This document shows positions 55,651 through 64,000 of a stretch of DNA of 64,000 bases, piece by piece (position 1 is the stretch's first letter; each line of letters opens with the position of its first letter). The notes beneath the pieces are model-generated. The model searched no databases. It was not told the DNA's origin and saw only the letters and a list, made by a program, of their open reading frames with translations. The position numbers and the translations under genes were made by a program. The stretch comes from Ectocarpus siliculosus (lineage: Eukaryota > Sar > Phaeophyceae > Ectocarpales > Ectocarpaceae): positions 167,768-231,767 of the forward strand of contig FN648366.1 in assembly GCA_000310025.1 (NCBI GenBank), written 5' to 3'.

Positions 55651-56421
55651 TTGGTTTTGGTGTTCGTCGGGATTTATTTGCAGGAGGATTGTTTTTCTTG
55701 GGTTTCGACTGGATGAACATTAAATGTTGTTCTTTTGTTCTATGGTTCAGACTCCAACCCCTTCTAAACTCACGGGGGCGAATCTCCCAGAGCAGGGGGG
55801 CGCGTTGTTCTTTCGGAAGGTATTTACCTGTAGGTGGTACTAGGTTTCTAGAGAGACACAATAGGAATACTCACATATTTTCTGCGCAAATGATCTTCAC
55901 GCTGAACGAATGTTTGAGGATGGATGTTGTTTGATCGGACATGTGAGAGTAAAAAAGGATCCATACCATACCCAGCTGCGTTTTACCTGCAAATGGGCAT
56001 GTTCATACTTACTTCTGTTTTTGCGAAATTTGTGTTGTCTTTGTAGGATTTGTAGACGGATGGATGGATGTACTGGAAGCACAACGAAGGCGAATTTCTA
56101 CGAATTGATCCGTGTTTTCGAAAGTGGACGTAATGACGAGTGTCACAGATAGGTTTGGTTCGATGGATTGTAATGCTTCGGTTGTGCGGGGGATATTAGT
56201 ACTTTGCGGGTGACGTTGTACTGAGAAAGGATGGACCAGAAGAAGAGCGTTTTTCAGAGAAGGAATGAAGGCGATGAGACAAGACGTGGTGAGTTCAGGA
56301 AAATTTGCATCATCGAGTTCTTGGTTATTTGTGTGTCATGGAGGAGTAGGATCTACGTTTGGGAAGTAAATGGAATTATATTGACTTGCCGTGTCATTAC
56401 GATGCATACGAGCAGGGGGGC

Positions 56422-56721
56422 TGTTAGATATACTCGTAGCATAGTAAATGCGGTTGAATATGGGGCATGGATCTACGGAGATTGCAGTTGGTAGATTGCG
56501 GAGGAACAGGGAGTTTCTGCTTGGTTTCTTCGGAGATTCGATGAGTGATCTGAATTGCGTGACGGATAGGTGTGGTGATGCTCTCTTCGGTTCCTCGCCT
56601 TCTAGTGTTCTCTGCTGTTCCCTCTTCCCTCTAATACAAGACTTTCCCATCTCGGCCCTCACCGGCCGAGTAGCCTTTCTCCACAAACCTACAAGCTTCG
56701 GCCTACCCGGTTTATCCAACA
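56422..56721 (-). repeat. LTR (5' LTR with respect to the minus-strand polyprotein)
   Basis: 300 bp, TGTT...AACA, identical to 47882-48181. On the plus strand its inner edge is preceded by GAGCAGGGGGGC, a purine-rich tract. Confidence 0.93.
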
Positions 56722-56726
56722 GGGTG
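56722..56726. repeat. Target-site duplication, right
   Basis: GGGTG immediately after the right LTR. Confidence 0.85.
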
Positions 56727-58079
56727 AATAATTCTGGAGTAACTATGTATGTACTACTTTTTCCCTGCTGCACTGCGGTGGCAACAGAGGTCCGGCGTTG
56801 AAGCCTCAACCAGGTTGCGAGGTCTCAAGTCGTTCGTTCGGGCAAGTGTTGCTACTAGCGCCCGGTCGGTCTCAGAGACCACCAAGTTTGTTTGTTGCCC
56901 CTTGTATTGACGAGGAGATGATTTTGTTCTGGACACACACACGTGACCACCAGCATAATGCGCCCCACCCCCAACCGCATCAACAACCTAATGCATGTAT
57001 GCTGCATACCATACACTTGACAACAGTCCTGGCGCATCCCCTAGTCCTCAGATTCCGTGGGGGCAGCGTGAATCCGGCGGTCATCTTGTCGACGGACGAA
57101 CATCCCGAAATCCCAAGAAGTTCAACAAGCCGCTACTTCTCGCCAGCTTTGGGCAATAGTCTAAATTCTCCCAGCCAATACCCGCCCAGCCGCCCAGAGA
57201 GAGGAATTTTCTTGGAAACCGTATACGGTGTAGTCCACATTTATTTGTCTGTACCTGTATGCATTGCCATCGTCGGTGTCGTATCCCCGGGGTAATCTTG
57301 TGACCTCCCCCGCAAAGAAATCGGCAAAAAGCTGAAAATACGTCGCCGCACCCAGGGGCGGGTGATCGGTTTTCCGGAAAACCAACTTTGTCCCGCTCTG
57401 TATCTTTCTGCTACAATTAATTGTATGCATATTATTCCGGGCAAGTTTTACTTTTCAACTATTGTTGAGAGATTCCCCCGTTTTCTTTTTTGAGGCATGC
57501 AAATCTCACCCAAAGACTGCCCGTTCGAGATAATAGTTGCGAGCGGGTATCTCATACCATGGTAAGTACTTTTTCCACCACAAGGCGTCAGACATACACG
57601 CGGTCGGTGTGTTACCGTTTTCGGACGGGACGCGCCCAGAGCACACACGGTATATTTCGGTTTTTGGACGGGAGCCGTCATCCGCTTTTGTTTGACAAGT
57701 GCGCATTAGAAGGTGCAAAAGGCACCTACTCCTACCTGCAGTACCCAACACCTTCCTTCTACACCTTCCCAGTGTAACATTCAGAAAGATGCACAAGACG
57801 GCCACCAAACTGTCTTGTTGAGCCTGTTACCCACAGGGGAGATACCGCCGTGTGCTGTTCGGGAAATCGTGGAAATACAGGTAGCCTCCGCTAACGCTAT
57901 GGATTTATTGCTAATCAATGCTAAACGCTCTACTACAGATGATAGAGATGGAATCGTTGTGTCAGAACACAAAAAAACACGAGTGGTGGTTCGTTGCTGC
58001 TGAGGATGGATATCGTCGTCTGTCCCTATTCGAAATTACAACTTTTTGGCCGTCAAGACATAACATGCGGCAGGCACCG
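56727..58079. other. No gene recognised
   Basis: A family D-like half hairpin (CTGCCCGTTCGAGATAA...GCGGGTATCTC) lies at about 57500-57555. Frames are short and unassigned. Confidence 0.35.
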
Positions 58080-58303
58080 AAATGCCGCAATGCACTCCTC
58101 CCACCCCCCTCAGGCCGAGTTTCGAAGCTCGATTATTCCACAACAACCAAGTGGGTACGGGAAGAGCCCGAATCGTCGTTACCGAAATGTTTCCAAAACC
58201 ACCATTTTTTGTGTTGACCCAAGCTTGGTTGGTTGTGGAGAGATCGAGCTTTGAAGATTATTGATCAATAGGATGGGTGCCATCTCTCCGCCTGTCACAG
58301 TAG
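58080..58303. repeat. Family A, variant subfamily B, copy 2
   Basis: GAAGCTCGATTATTCCACAAC, CCAAAACCACCATTTTTTG and TCTCCGCCTGTCACAGTA blocks match 23890-24077. 58304-59495 shows no gene; a TTAGGG-like stretch is at about 58673-58700. Confidence 0.5.
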
Positions 58304-59546
58304 TAATGCAGTTGAATCCCAACCTACAATAAAATAGCCATGTACAAGGTATTGTCAAGATAGACGACAACAACCCGCAAGCTCCTCAAATAGGATTGGT
58401 CTCCGAAAAAGACAGATGATCGAGAACTCAATTGCCGCCTGCAAAGATATGATCCTGTGTGGCCCGGTACCTCAAGAGGGGTGAATAGGCCTTTCCTTTT
58501 CTTTGCTTAGGGGGTGTCATCTCCATGGGAAAGGGGGCCAAGGCTCCCTTCGTGCTGTTCTCTTTCCTTTGCCTCCTGAACGCATGCTCGTATATTTTGT
58601 CCATTTCTGGCAGCAGTCTACGCAGACATTTTCCAAGATAAAAATACTGGATAGAGTTCATAATCGGCTACGTTAGGGTCAGGCTTAGGGATAGGGTCTG
58701 CGAGCCCCCTGTCCGGTCTTTTTTCGCAATACTATTTTCTCTCTTGCAGGCATAGCATTTCGGGAAAAGCAGTGCGAAATGTCTCGTTTTTTTTTGCCGT
58801 TTCCCCCGGGGTATTGTGGTACGTCCGATTGTTGTATCTACATATCCCTCTTTTCCCTTGTTTTTTGTCGTTGGGTTTTGCCTTTTCTTATACTTCGGTA
58901 GTGTTTTTCTCTCGTTTTTCTCCCTTTCAGCAACCGAGCCCTTTATTTGTGCCGCGCATCTCGCCAGCAGCTCTGAGGAGGCAGCCCCAGACAAGTATTT
59001 CGATCTTTCGGCTAGGAAAGCGAAACGGATCCTCGGAGCAATGAAACGGAACACGGCGAGACTTGTCGGACAGTTCTCAACATAAGGGCCGACTACTGTC
59101 GTCGAGGAGAAACGCAACACAAGTCGGCGCCGGCAGACGTTTTCTTCATTGTCAAGAGTTTTCAGCATGACCTCCGCACAAGGCTGTGCCACTCGGGCAA
59201 GGGTGAGCTTTTACGTAGGTTTGGGATTCGAATACGTTTTCCCGTACAGGTTGGTGGCGCCATTGCTCTATTGTCGAATTCTGTAGGCTCCACGTGCGTT
59301 CTTTCCCGTCCTGTGTATCCCTCTCTCCCTCTCCCTCTCCCTCCGCCCCCCTCTCTCTCTCCTCCTTTCTCTTCCCCCCCAGCGCAATCATAATCCAAAC
59401 CCTAACCCAATCCTCCCCCCCCCCTTTTTCCACGACCTCAACACTCGGCAAAGGGGCCGCCAAGACCTCATACCACGACGGCTGCACCGCCGGTCGTGGT
59501 CCGAACCCGCAACACCAAACCGACCGCCCTCCTGGCGCTGTGCGGT

Positions 59547-59554
59547 ATGGCCAT

Positions 59555-59586
<32 letters not shown>

Positions 59587-62457
59587 CGGGAGCAACAGCA
59601 ACAGATGTACCCGCAGCCGCTGCTGCTGTTCCGACAAATGGTACTGTGATTGTTGTACCTGCCGCCACCGCTGCGGATGACCCGCCTGGCGGTGCTTCCT
59701 CGCGAACAAGGGCCGGCAAGGATACCAGAAGTAGGACGCTGGTGCACCTTGAGTTGGGCTCCGAGTCGCCGATGCTGCTTCCGGAAGAATTGGCGCCGGC
59801 ACCGCTGCCGATGGGCGGCGAAGGAGGCATAATTTTCGAGGGGAGGGATGGGGGGCAGGGCGGCGTTGGTGCGGTGCCCTTCCCTACCGTCGACGAGAGC
59901 ACCGTGATGTTCATGCACGTTCTTAAGTGTGCCGGTTCACCCCTGAGGTGCGTGGCGTAGAGGTGGTTTCAAAACGTTTCTTGATTGTAACGGTTCGACC
60001 CTGACGTACTTGGTGGCGTTAACAAGACCTTAAAAAGTATTTGGTGGCACATGCTACGAAAATCCCCTTTGTTGCCGTTGTCAACGGGTCTTTTGGTCTT
60101 CACGGTCCGTCACGATTGATCTACGAAATCTACGAAATGTACACCATACACCTAACACGGCAGAGCATGCCCCGCGAAGGGCAGACGTCGGGCTGTCAAC
60201 CATGCTACGTGGCTGTGAACACCCCCTACAAGACACGTCTTGAAACCCTCGTGGGGCGCTTACCGTAGGTGACATGACGCAAGGTACCACACCCCCTGGA
60301 CCGATTTTCAAAGCTCGACTACTCCACGAAGAAGAGGGTGAACATCTCAAACGATGCGTTTCAGGAAAGACCTTGACGATATGGTTCCAACACCGTCATT
60401 TTCGGCACCGCCACTCTTTAGTTTTGTTGTAATCGACCACTCTTTAGTTGTGGAGAAATCGACCTTTGAAGATCGGTTCAGGGCGCGTGGTATCTTGCGT
60501 CATGTCACCCACGGTATTTGAGTTGTCCATGGAATGAGAGCGACGGGTGTTGTAATGCTGCGCGTGTATACTGTGAGAGAACTTGACAACCGCTTCTCTC
60601 TCGGCACGTCCTTGAGATCATCCCCCGTAAACCTGCACATCGAGAAATCGGAACCTTTTGGACCCATTATTTGCTCTCCTCGAAACTTGTCCGACGGGCA
60701 ATATTGGTGGTACGTGCGTTTCGTTGAGAGAACTTGACAGCCCGTTCTCTCTCGGTACAACGACAGAGCATCGTTCCTGGTTTAAGTGTGGGCTGGGATA
60801 TGACTACCGGTTATTTATCTGTTTCCGGGAATTTCGGCCAGCAAGACGGACAACAAGCCGACAAGGGAGTCGAAGCCAAAGCCCTTCGTACATGACGGAA
60901 AATATTGAAGAGTTATGCGAAGGACGTTGGCTTGGAGCTGGAGCTTATACATGGCAGAGGCCGAAATTCTTGAGTTCATGAAACGAGTGCGACCGACCGG
61001 TTGTGGATTGGTGCGCCGGCACTCGCGCGCACGCAATACAAGATACATCCGAAGGTTTGTGGGGGCACACAGAAACGCCATTCACGGGGACGAGGCCCTG
61101 GAGGCAGCCACGGTACAAGCCTCGAAATATCTGGAACGTTTCTGGATCGTGGGCGTGGTGGAACAGTACACGGGTCTCCTGGAGGTCTGGAGGCGTTCCC
61201 TCGACCCCGAAGATAAGCACGGCCGCCCCTGGAACAAGTACGCGGCGATGCAGTTCAACTCGTGAGTATGATCATCGTTGTTACGTGGGGATAGTTTGAC
61301 AATTGTTCGTCCGTTAAAGGCAGATAAAATTGGTTGTCGCGGCTGTGTTGCGCGTCTCTCTCTGGACATCCTACGCGAGGATTACGTTACAATTCGATGG
61401 GGGGGGGGGGGTCGTATCACTATCCCCAACCCTAACCCCGAGCCCCACAACGTACAGCCCGTACTAAAATCAAGATAAAACATACCATATCTCGCGAAGG
61501 CTGCTGCTCTCTCTCCTTCCCGACGGCCCACCCGCAACTGAATGGCCTTTGTCATTGTTGGTGGCGCTTGCGCGGTTGGTGTTGCTATGCATGCGGCACA
61601 AGCCACAACCACGTAAGACTGGGGCCAAGTTCCTTGGGCGCAATTCTCTTCCCTCGACGTGCATTCTCCCGGCCGGTGGGGGGTGGCACCATGGTGTATA
61701 CGTATTATCTTTTGTCCCGCGTGACTCTGCAGTACGCTACACGCTTACTGCGTACCAAACTCTGTTCGAAATATATGTATGGACCGTTGGGACAATAACA
61801 TTGCGGTAGAAGTCCCTGTATAGTTCCGGTGTGTGCCCAGAAAACGCATTGGCGCTATACCGGACCGGCACTACTCAATGTACCGACAATCACAATGACT
61901 TTTGAAATTCAGTGTGTACCCGCCGAAACCACCAAACCGGCACTATACAGGGACCTCTGCACTAAACAGGGACCTCTGCACTAGTATTCGATGGTATTTA
62001 TATTTCCCATCAGGTTAGCAGGAAAATTGCTGTCACGAAAGCTATCCCCAACAAGTCACGAGCTTGACCGTAAGATCTGGTGGTCAGTCTAGTATCCTAC
62101 GCTGAAACGTCCGTAGTAGATGTTGGTATTTTTCCCCACAAGAAAGGGAAATTAACCTTGAGCAACAAAATGTTTTTTAAATACGTGTGCAGGCGCATTC
62201 TGTGCATCCCGCTGCTCCCTCCTGGCGGTACCGTTAATCCACGCACAATACCATCCCCTCCCAGGTCTCTCGTGGGTTCTCGAGAGGTTCTGGCTTTGAT
62301 AGACCCGGAGCTCGTGCGGCACTTCAACGGCTCTCTCGCGTTGCAGTGGGAGGTGTACGAGAGATCCGTTGGACTCTGGGGAGTCCGCTGCCGGGAAGTG
62401 CTACGGGATACTCTGCACGAGGAAATGTGTACGGTGCCCCCCCCCTGGTCGTTATAG
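59547..62457 (+). CDS. Sulfotransferase-like protein (PAPS-dependent, carbohydrate type)
   Basis: Exon 1 (ATG 59547 to 59947) has an Ala-rich hydrophobic start, a Gly/Glu-rich stem and the 5'-PSB P-loop FMHVLKCAGSPLR, ending AG|GTGCGT. Exon 60958-61261 encodes RNTRYIRRFVGAHR and YLERFWIVGVVEQYTGLLEV, the conserved C-terminal helices of this family. The final exon, 62265-62457, encodes LIDPELVRHFNGSLALQWEV, then YERSVGLW, and stops at TAG 62457. The last two exons join exactly in phase (TC+G). At least one middle exon (3'-phosphate site) is unresolved; VAVVNGSFGLHG at about 60060-60100 may belong to it. In brown algae such enzymes sulfate fucans in the Golgi. The frame is open upstream to 59496, so the true start may be earlier. 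Confidence 0.7.
60261..60516. mobile_element. Family A element, inside a sulfotransferase intron
   Basis: Left end TACCGTAGGTGACATGACGC, right end TTGCGTCATGTCACCCACGGTA. It is longer than the 221-bp type owing to a local duplication of CCACTCTTTAGTT. It lies between the P-loop exon and the 60.96 kb exon. Confidence 0.75.
61811..61983. mobile_element. Family C inverted-repeat element, copy 2
   Basis: AGTCCCTGTATAGTTCCGG at the left and CCGGCACTATACAGGGACC at the right are inverted repeats. The core shares TTCAGTGTGTACCCGCCGAAA with the copy at 3222 in opposite orientation. The right end is tandemly duplicated. It lies in the last sulfotransferase intron. Confidence 0.6.
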
Positions 62458-62539
62458 AGCAGTAGACGCTCGGCGCCGTAGGTGGCAGAAGATGTCACCC
62501 CCGTGCCGTCCGCCGATTTGTCAAAGGCTCTTCGGTCGC

Positions 62540-62697
62540 CTTGCGACGACGAGGATGCCTCATGAAGCGATGATATACTTTCGGAAGGCTCGCGACGAGA
62601 CAGTTCGAAAGCCGACGTTTTCCGGCGCCGCCAGCCACAATTTCTGTACGGGAGCGTTGGGAAAAGGCGAAGGGGGTGTGATATCTTCCGCTTCGTG
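62540..62697. repeat. Family A fragment
   Basis: ACGACGAGGATGCC, CTTTCGGAAGGCTCGCGACGA and GTGTGATATCTTCCG blocks of family A without clear termini, just downstream of the sulfotransferase stop. Confidence 0.5.
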
Positions 62698-62739
62698 AGC
62701 AGAGCACGGGGATGGGATGGGGTGGGACCCTCGACTGCC

Positions 62740-63060
62740 GGGGGAGGGAGGGGGGTTACGCTTCCCCGTGCATGTCGATGTCGTCAGACCATTGACCGAG
62801 CATCCCTACAAAGTCGGGACGGAGCACTCTGGGGTCTCACCGGGCCAGGCTCTCACATCACCAGCCGCGAAACACCGTGAGGTATTGGGGGAGTCGCATG
62901 AAGGGTGCGCTACATCCTGCTATAAGGGTGTTTTTTCACATGGGGGGGGGGGGGGTACCTCATAGTCGTGCATGCCGTAGTCGTTAGACCATTGACCTCG
63001 CATCCCTACAAAGCCGGGACGGAGCACGCCGGGTTCTCACCGGACCAGGCTGTAGATTTC
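62740..63060. repeat. Poly(G)-family repeat, two tandem copies
   Basis: Two units start with a G run (the second of about 15 G at 62941) followed by GTGCATGCCGTAGTCGTTAG, ACCATTGACC and TACAAAGCCGGGACGGAGCAC. 63061-63361 holds nothing assignable. Confidence 0.6.
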
Positions 63061-63361
63061 GAGAAGATCCATTGGGCGAGCGGACGTTTCTTGAAAAGCA
63101 AAGCGCTTTGAGCACGAAGTGAGTGATCAACCCCTCCCCCCCCAACTCCTGCCACCTAGGGCTTCCAAGTAATTATTTATCGTAACGGGGAACTTGTACG
63201 TACCGCCTTCCACCTTTGCCTTTGCCAAGGGTCGCTCTAATTCATGTAGTGTTAATAGTTAATTATAGGTACGCACGCGTGTGTTTGATCTGTGTTTCGT
63301 AATATTAGGGTGAAGCCGTTTCAAGCACGCACGTTTGATTTGTGGTTCGTATTTGTTGGCG

Positions 63362-63499
63362 ATGGTAGCAGCACCCAGGGGCGGTCGTAATCGTGGGACG
63401 CCAAACGTCTTCGATTTCGAATTCGCTCCAAAGGCGGTCGGTGTAAAGCAGAACCTGGCTCGGTCTTTGGGGGTGCGACGGCCTCGATATGTAAATTTG
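63362..63499 (+). CDS. Candidate first exon of a gene leaving the window
   Basis: A true ATG at 63362 opens exactly 46 codons (for example GTPNVFDFEFAPKAVGVKQN) to a strong donor TTG|GTGAGT. The composition is protein-like and basic. A second open stretch, DPRVSLVKLPAADAVLVGEW at about 63660-63720, may be the next exon. No family recognised. Confidence 0.45.
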
Positions 63500-63749
63500 G
63501 TGAGTTGTTAATTTCCTTTATTTTGTGAATTCCGCCATTGCGTGAGTTGTCGTGTACATAGCAGCAGCAGTGTCGTCTAGGCGCCCACCGGTTGACAAGC
63601 GTCCACGGTTTTTATCGGCCTTTTGCTAAGAAAGTGTGCAGTGGGATACATTTTCCCGACCCCCGCGTGAGCCTGGTGAAGTTACCAGCAGCGGACGCTG
63701 TTCTAGTCGGGGAATGGAACCGTTTTGTAACGGGACTTCGAAAAAATAT

Positions 63750-63960
63750 AAAGTGTTGTTGTTGTTGTTATTGTTGTGGTTGTTGTTGTTGTTGTTGTTG
63801 TCTTCACATACAAAACGTCCCGTTCTCTCTGCCTAGTACTTTGTTCTGTCCCTAACACTTGATGGGGTCGATTCCCGTGGTCACAGGCTAACTTACCCAA
63901 CAAAGGTATACGAAAATATAATGGACCTGAAGGGTATAGATCGGGTTGTACTCGTGCCTT
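63750..63960. repeat. (GTT)n-linked dispersed repeat, copy 5
   Basis: GTTGTT tract, GTCTTCACATACAAAACGTCC, CCTAGTACTTTG, CCGTGGTCACAGGCTAACTT and AAAGGTATACG in the order seen at 865 and 1765. It is the best preserved copy. Confidence 0.65.
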
Positions 63961-64000
63961 GATTCGCCAGGTGGAATTTTCGGCTCGGGTGCAATATTGG

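Larger units (their letters stand above)
47882..56721 (-). mobile_element. Ty1/copia LTR retrotransposon, recent insertion
   Basis: Two identical 300-bp direct repeats (47882-48181 and 56422-56721) begin TGTT and end AACA. The host flanks are GGGTG (47877-47881) and GGGTG (56722-56726), a perfect 5-bp target duplication. The internal minus-strand frames encode a copia-order polyprotein (integrase before reverse transcriptase). On the minus strand the LTR starts TGTTGGATA, typical of copia elements. The element is defective: the gag N-terminus is missing and two TAG codons interrupt the frame. Identical LTRs imply insertion too recent for divergence, so movement probably used proteins from another copy. 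Confidence 0.93.

Noticed and set aside
63780-63905. Pol III box A and box B in the (GTT)n-linked repeat
   Set aside because: Box-like words exist on the minus strand but are only about 13 bp apart, too close for a tRNA-type promoter.

Overview
This is a window of nuclear DNA from a intron-rich eukaryote, most likely a brown alga (Phaeophyceae, Ectocarpus-like). That assignment is an inference from small exons (about 35-185 bp) separated by introns of about 0.5-1.5 kb with GT-AG borders, a carbohydrate-sulfotransferase-type gene, TTAGGG-type telomeric repeats, a Ty1/copia element and very dense short repeats. There are no operons, prokaryotic genes, rRNA genes or CRISPR arrays. Two 100-base runs of N (14531-14630 and 51740-51839) are scaffold gaps.

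Layout. 1-6.0 kb is almost entirely repeats: several copies of a 221-bp inverted-repeat element (family A), a poly(G)-headed repeat and tandem arrays. 6.24-6.54 kb (minus) is an N-terminal exon of a sulfotransferase-like protein with nothing recognisable after it. 11.2-31.6 kb (minus) holds the best-supported gene, a leucine-rich-repeat (LRR) protein. At least 21 exons could be placed by hand, and the splice phases agree at every junction that can be tested. Its N-terminal half is an RNI/RanGAP-type LRR domain; its C-terminal half is an unassigned set of helical modules with a repeated N-P...H-Y-x-L motif. Its introns carry a (GGCA)n array, a tRNA-derived SINE candidate and an interstitial telomeric array. 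At 32.1-32.3 kb (minus) is a frameshifted PCNA-like fragment. 33.3-36.75 kb (minus) carries exons of a coiled-coil protein, including a probable GC-AG intron. 37-47 kb is mainly minisatellites and gene-poor sequence with a few candidate exons.

47,882-56,721 is a young LTR retrotransposon: two identical 300-bp LTRs, a perfect 5-bp target duplication (GGGTG), and a copia-order polyprotein on the minus strand (zinc knuckle, protease, integrase, reverse transcriptase, RNase H). The polyprotein lacks the gag N-terminus and has two in-frame TAG codons before the reverse transcriptase. The assembly gap inside it is flanked by the same 330 bp, so it is probably an unmerged overlap. 59.5-62.5 kb (plus) is a sulfotransferase-like gene whose last two exons join in phase. 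63.36 kb (plus) may be the first exon of a gene leaving the window.

The genes do not form a pathway. The sulfotransferase would act in the Golgi on sulfated polysaccharides, the LRR and coiled-coil proteins are probably intracellular scaffolds, and the rest is mobile or tandemly repeated DNA. All exon limits were read by eye from splice signals, phase and protein character; none has transcript support here.
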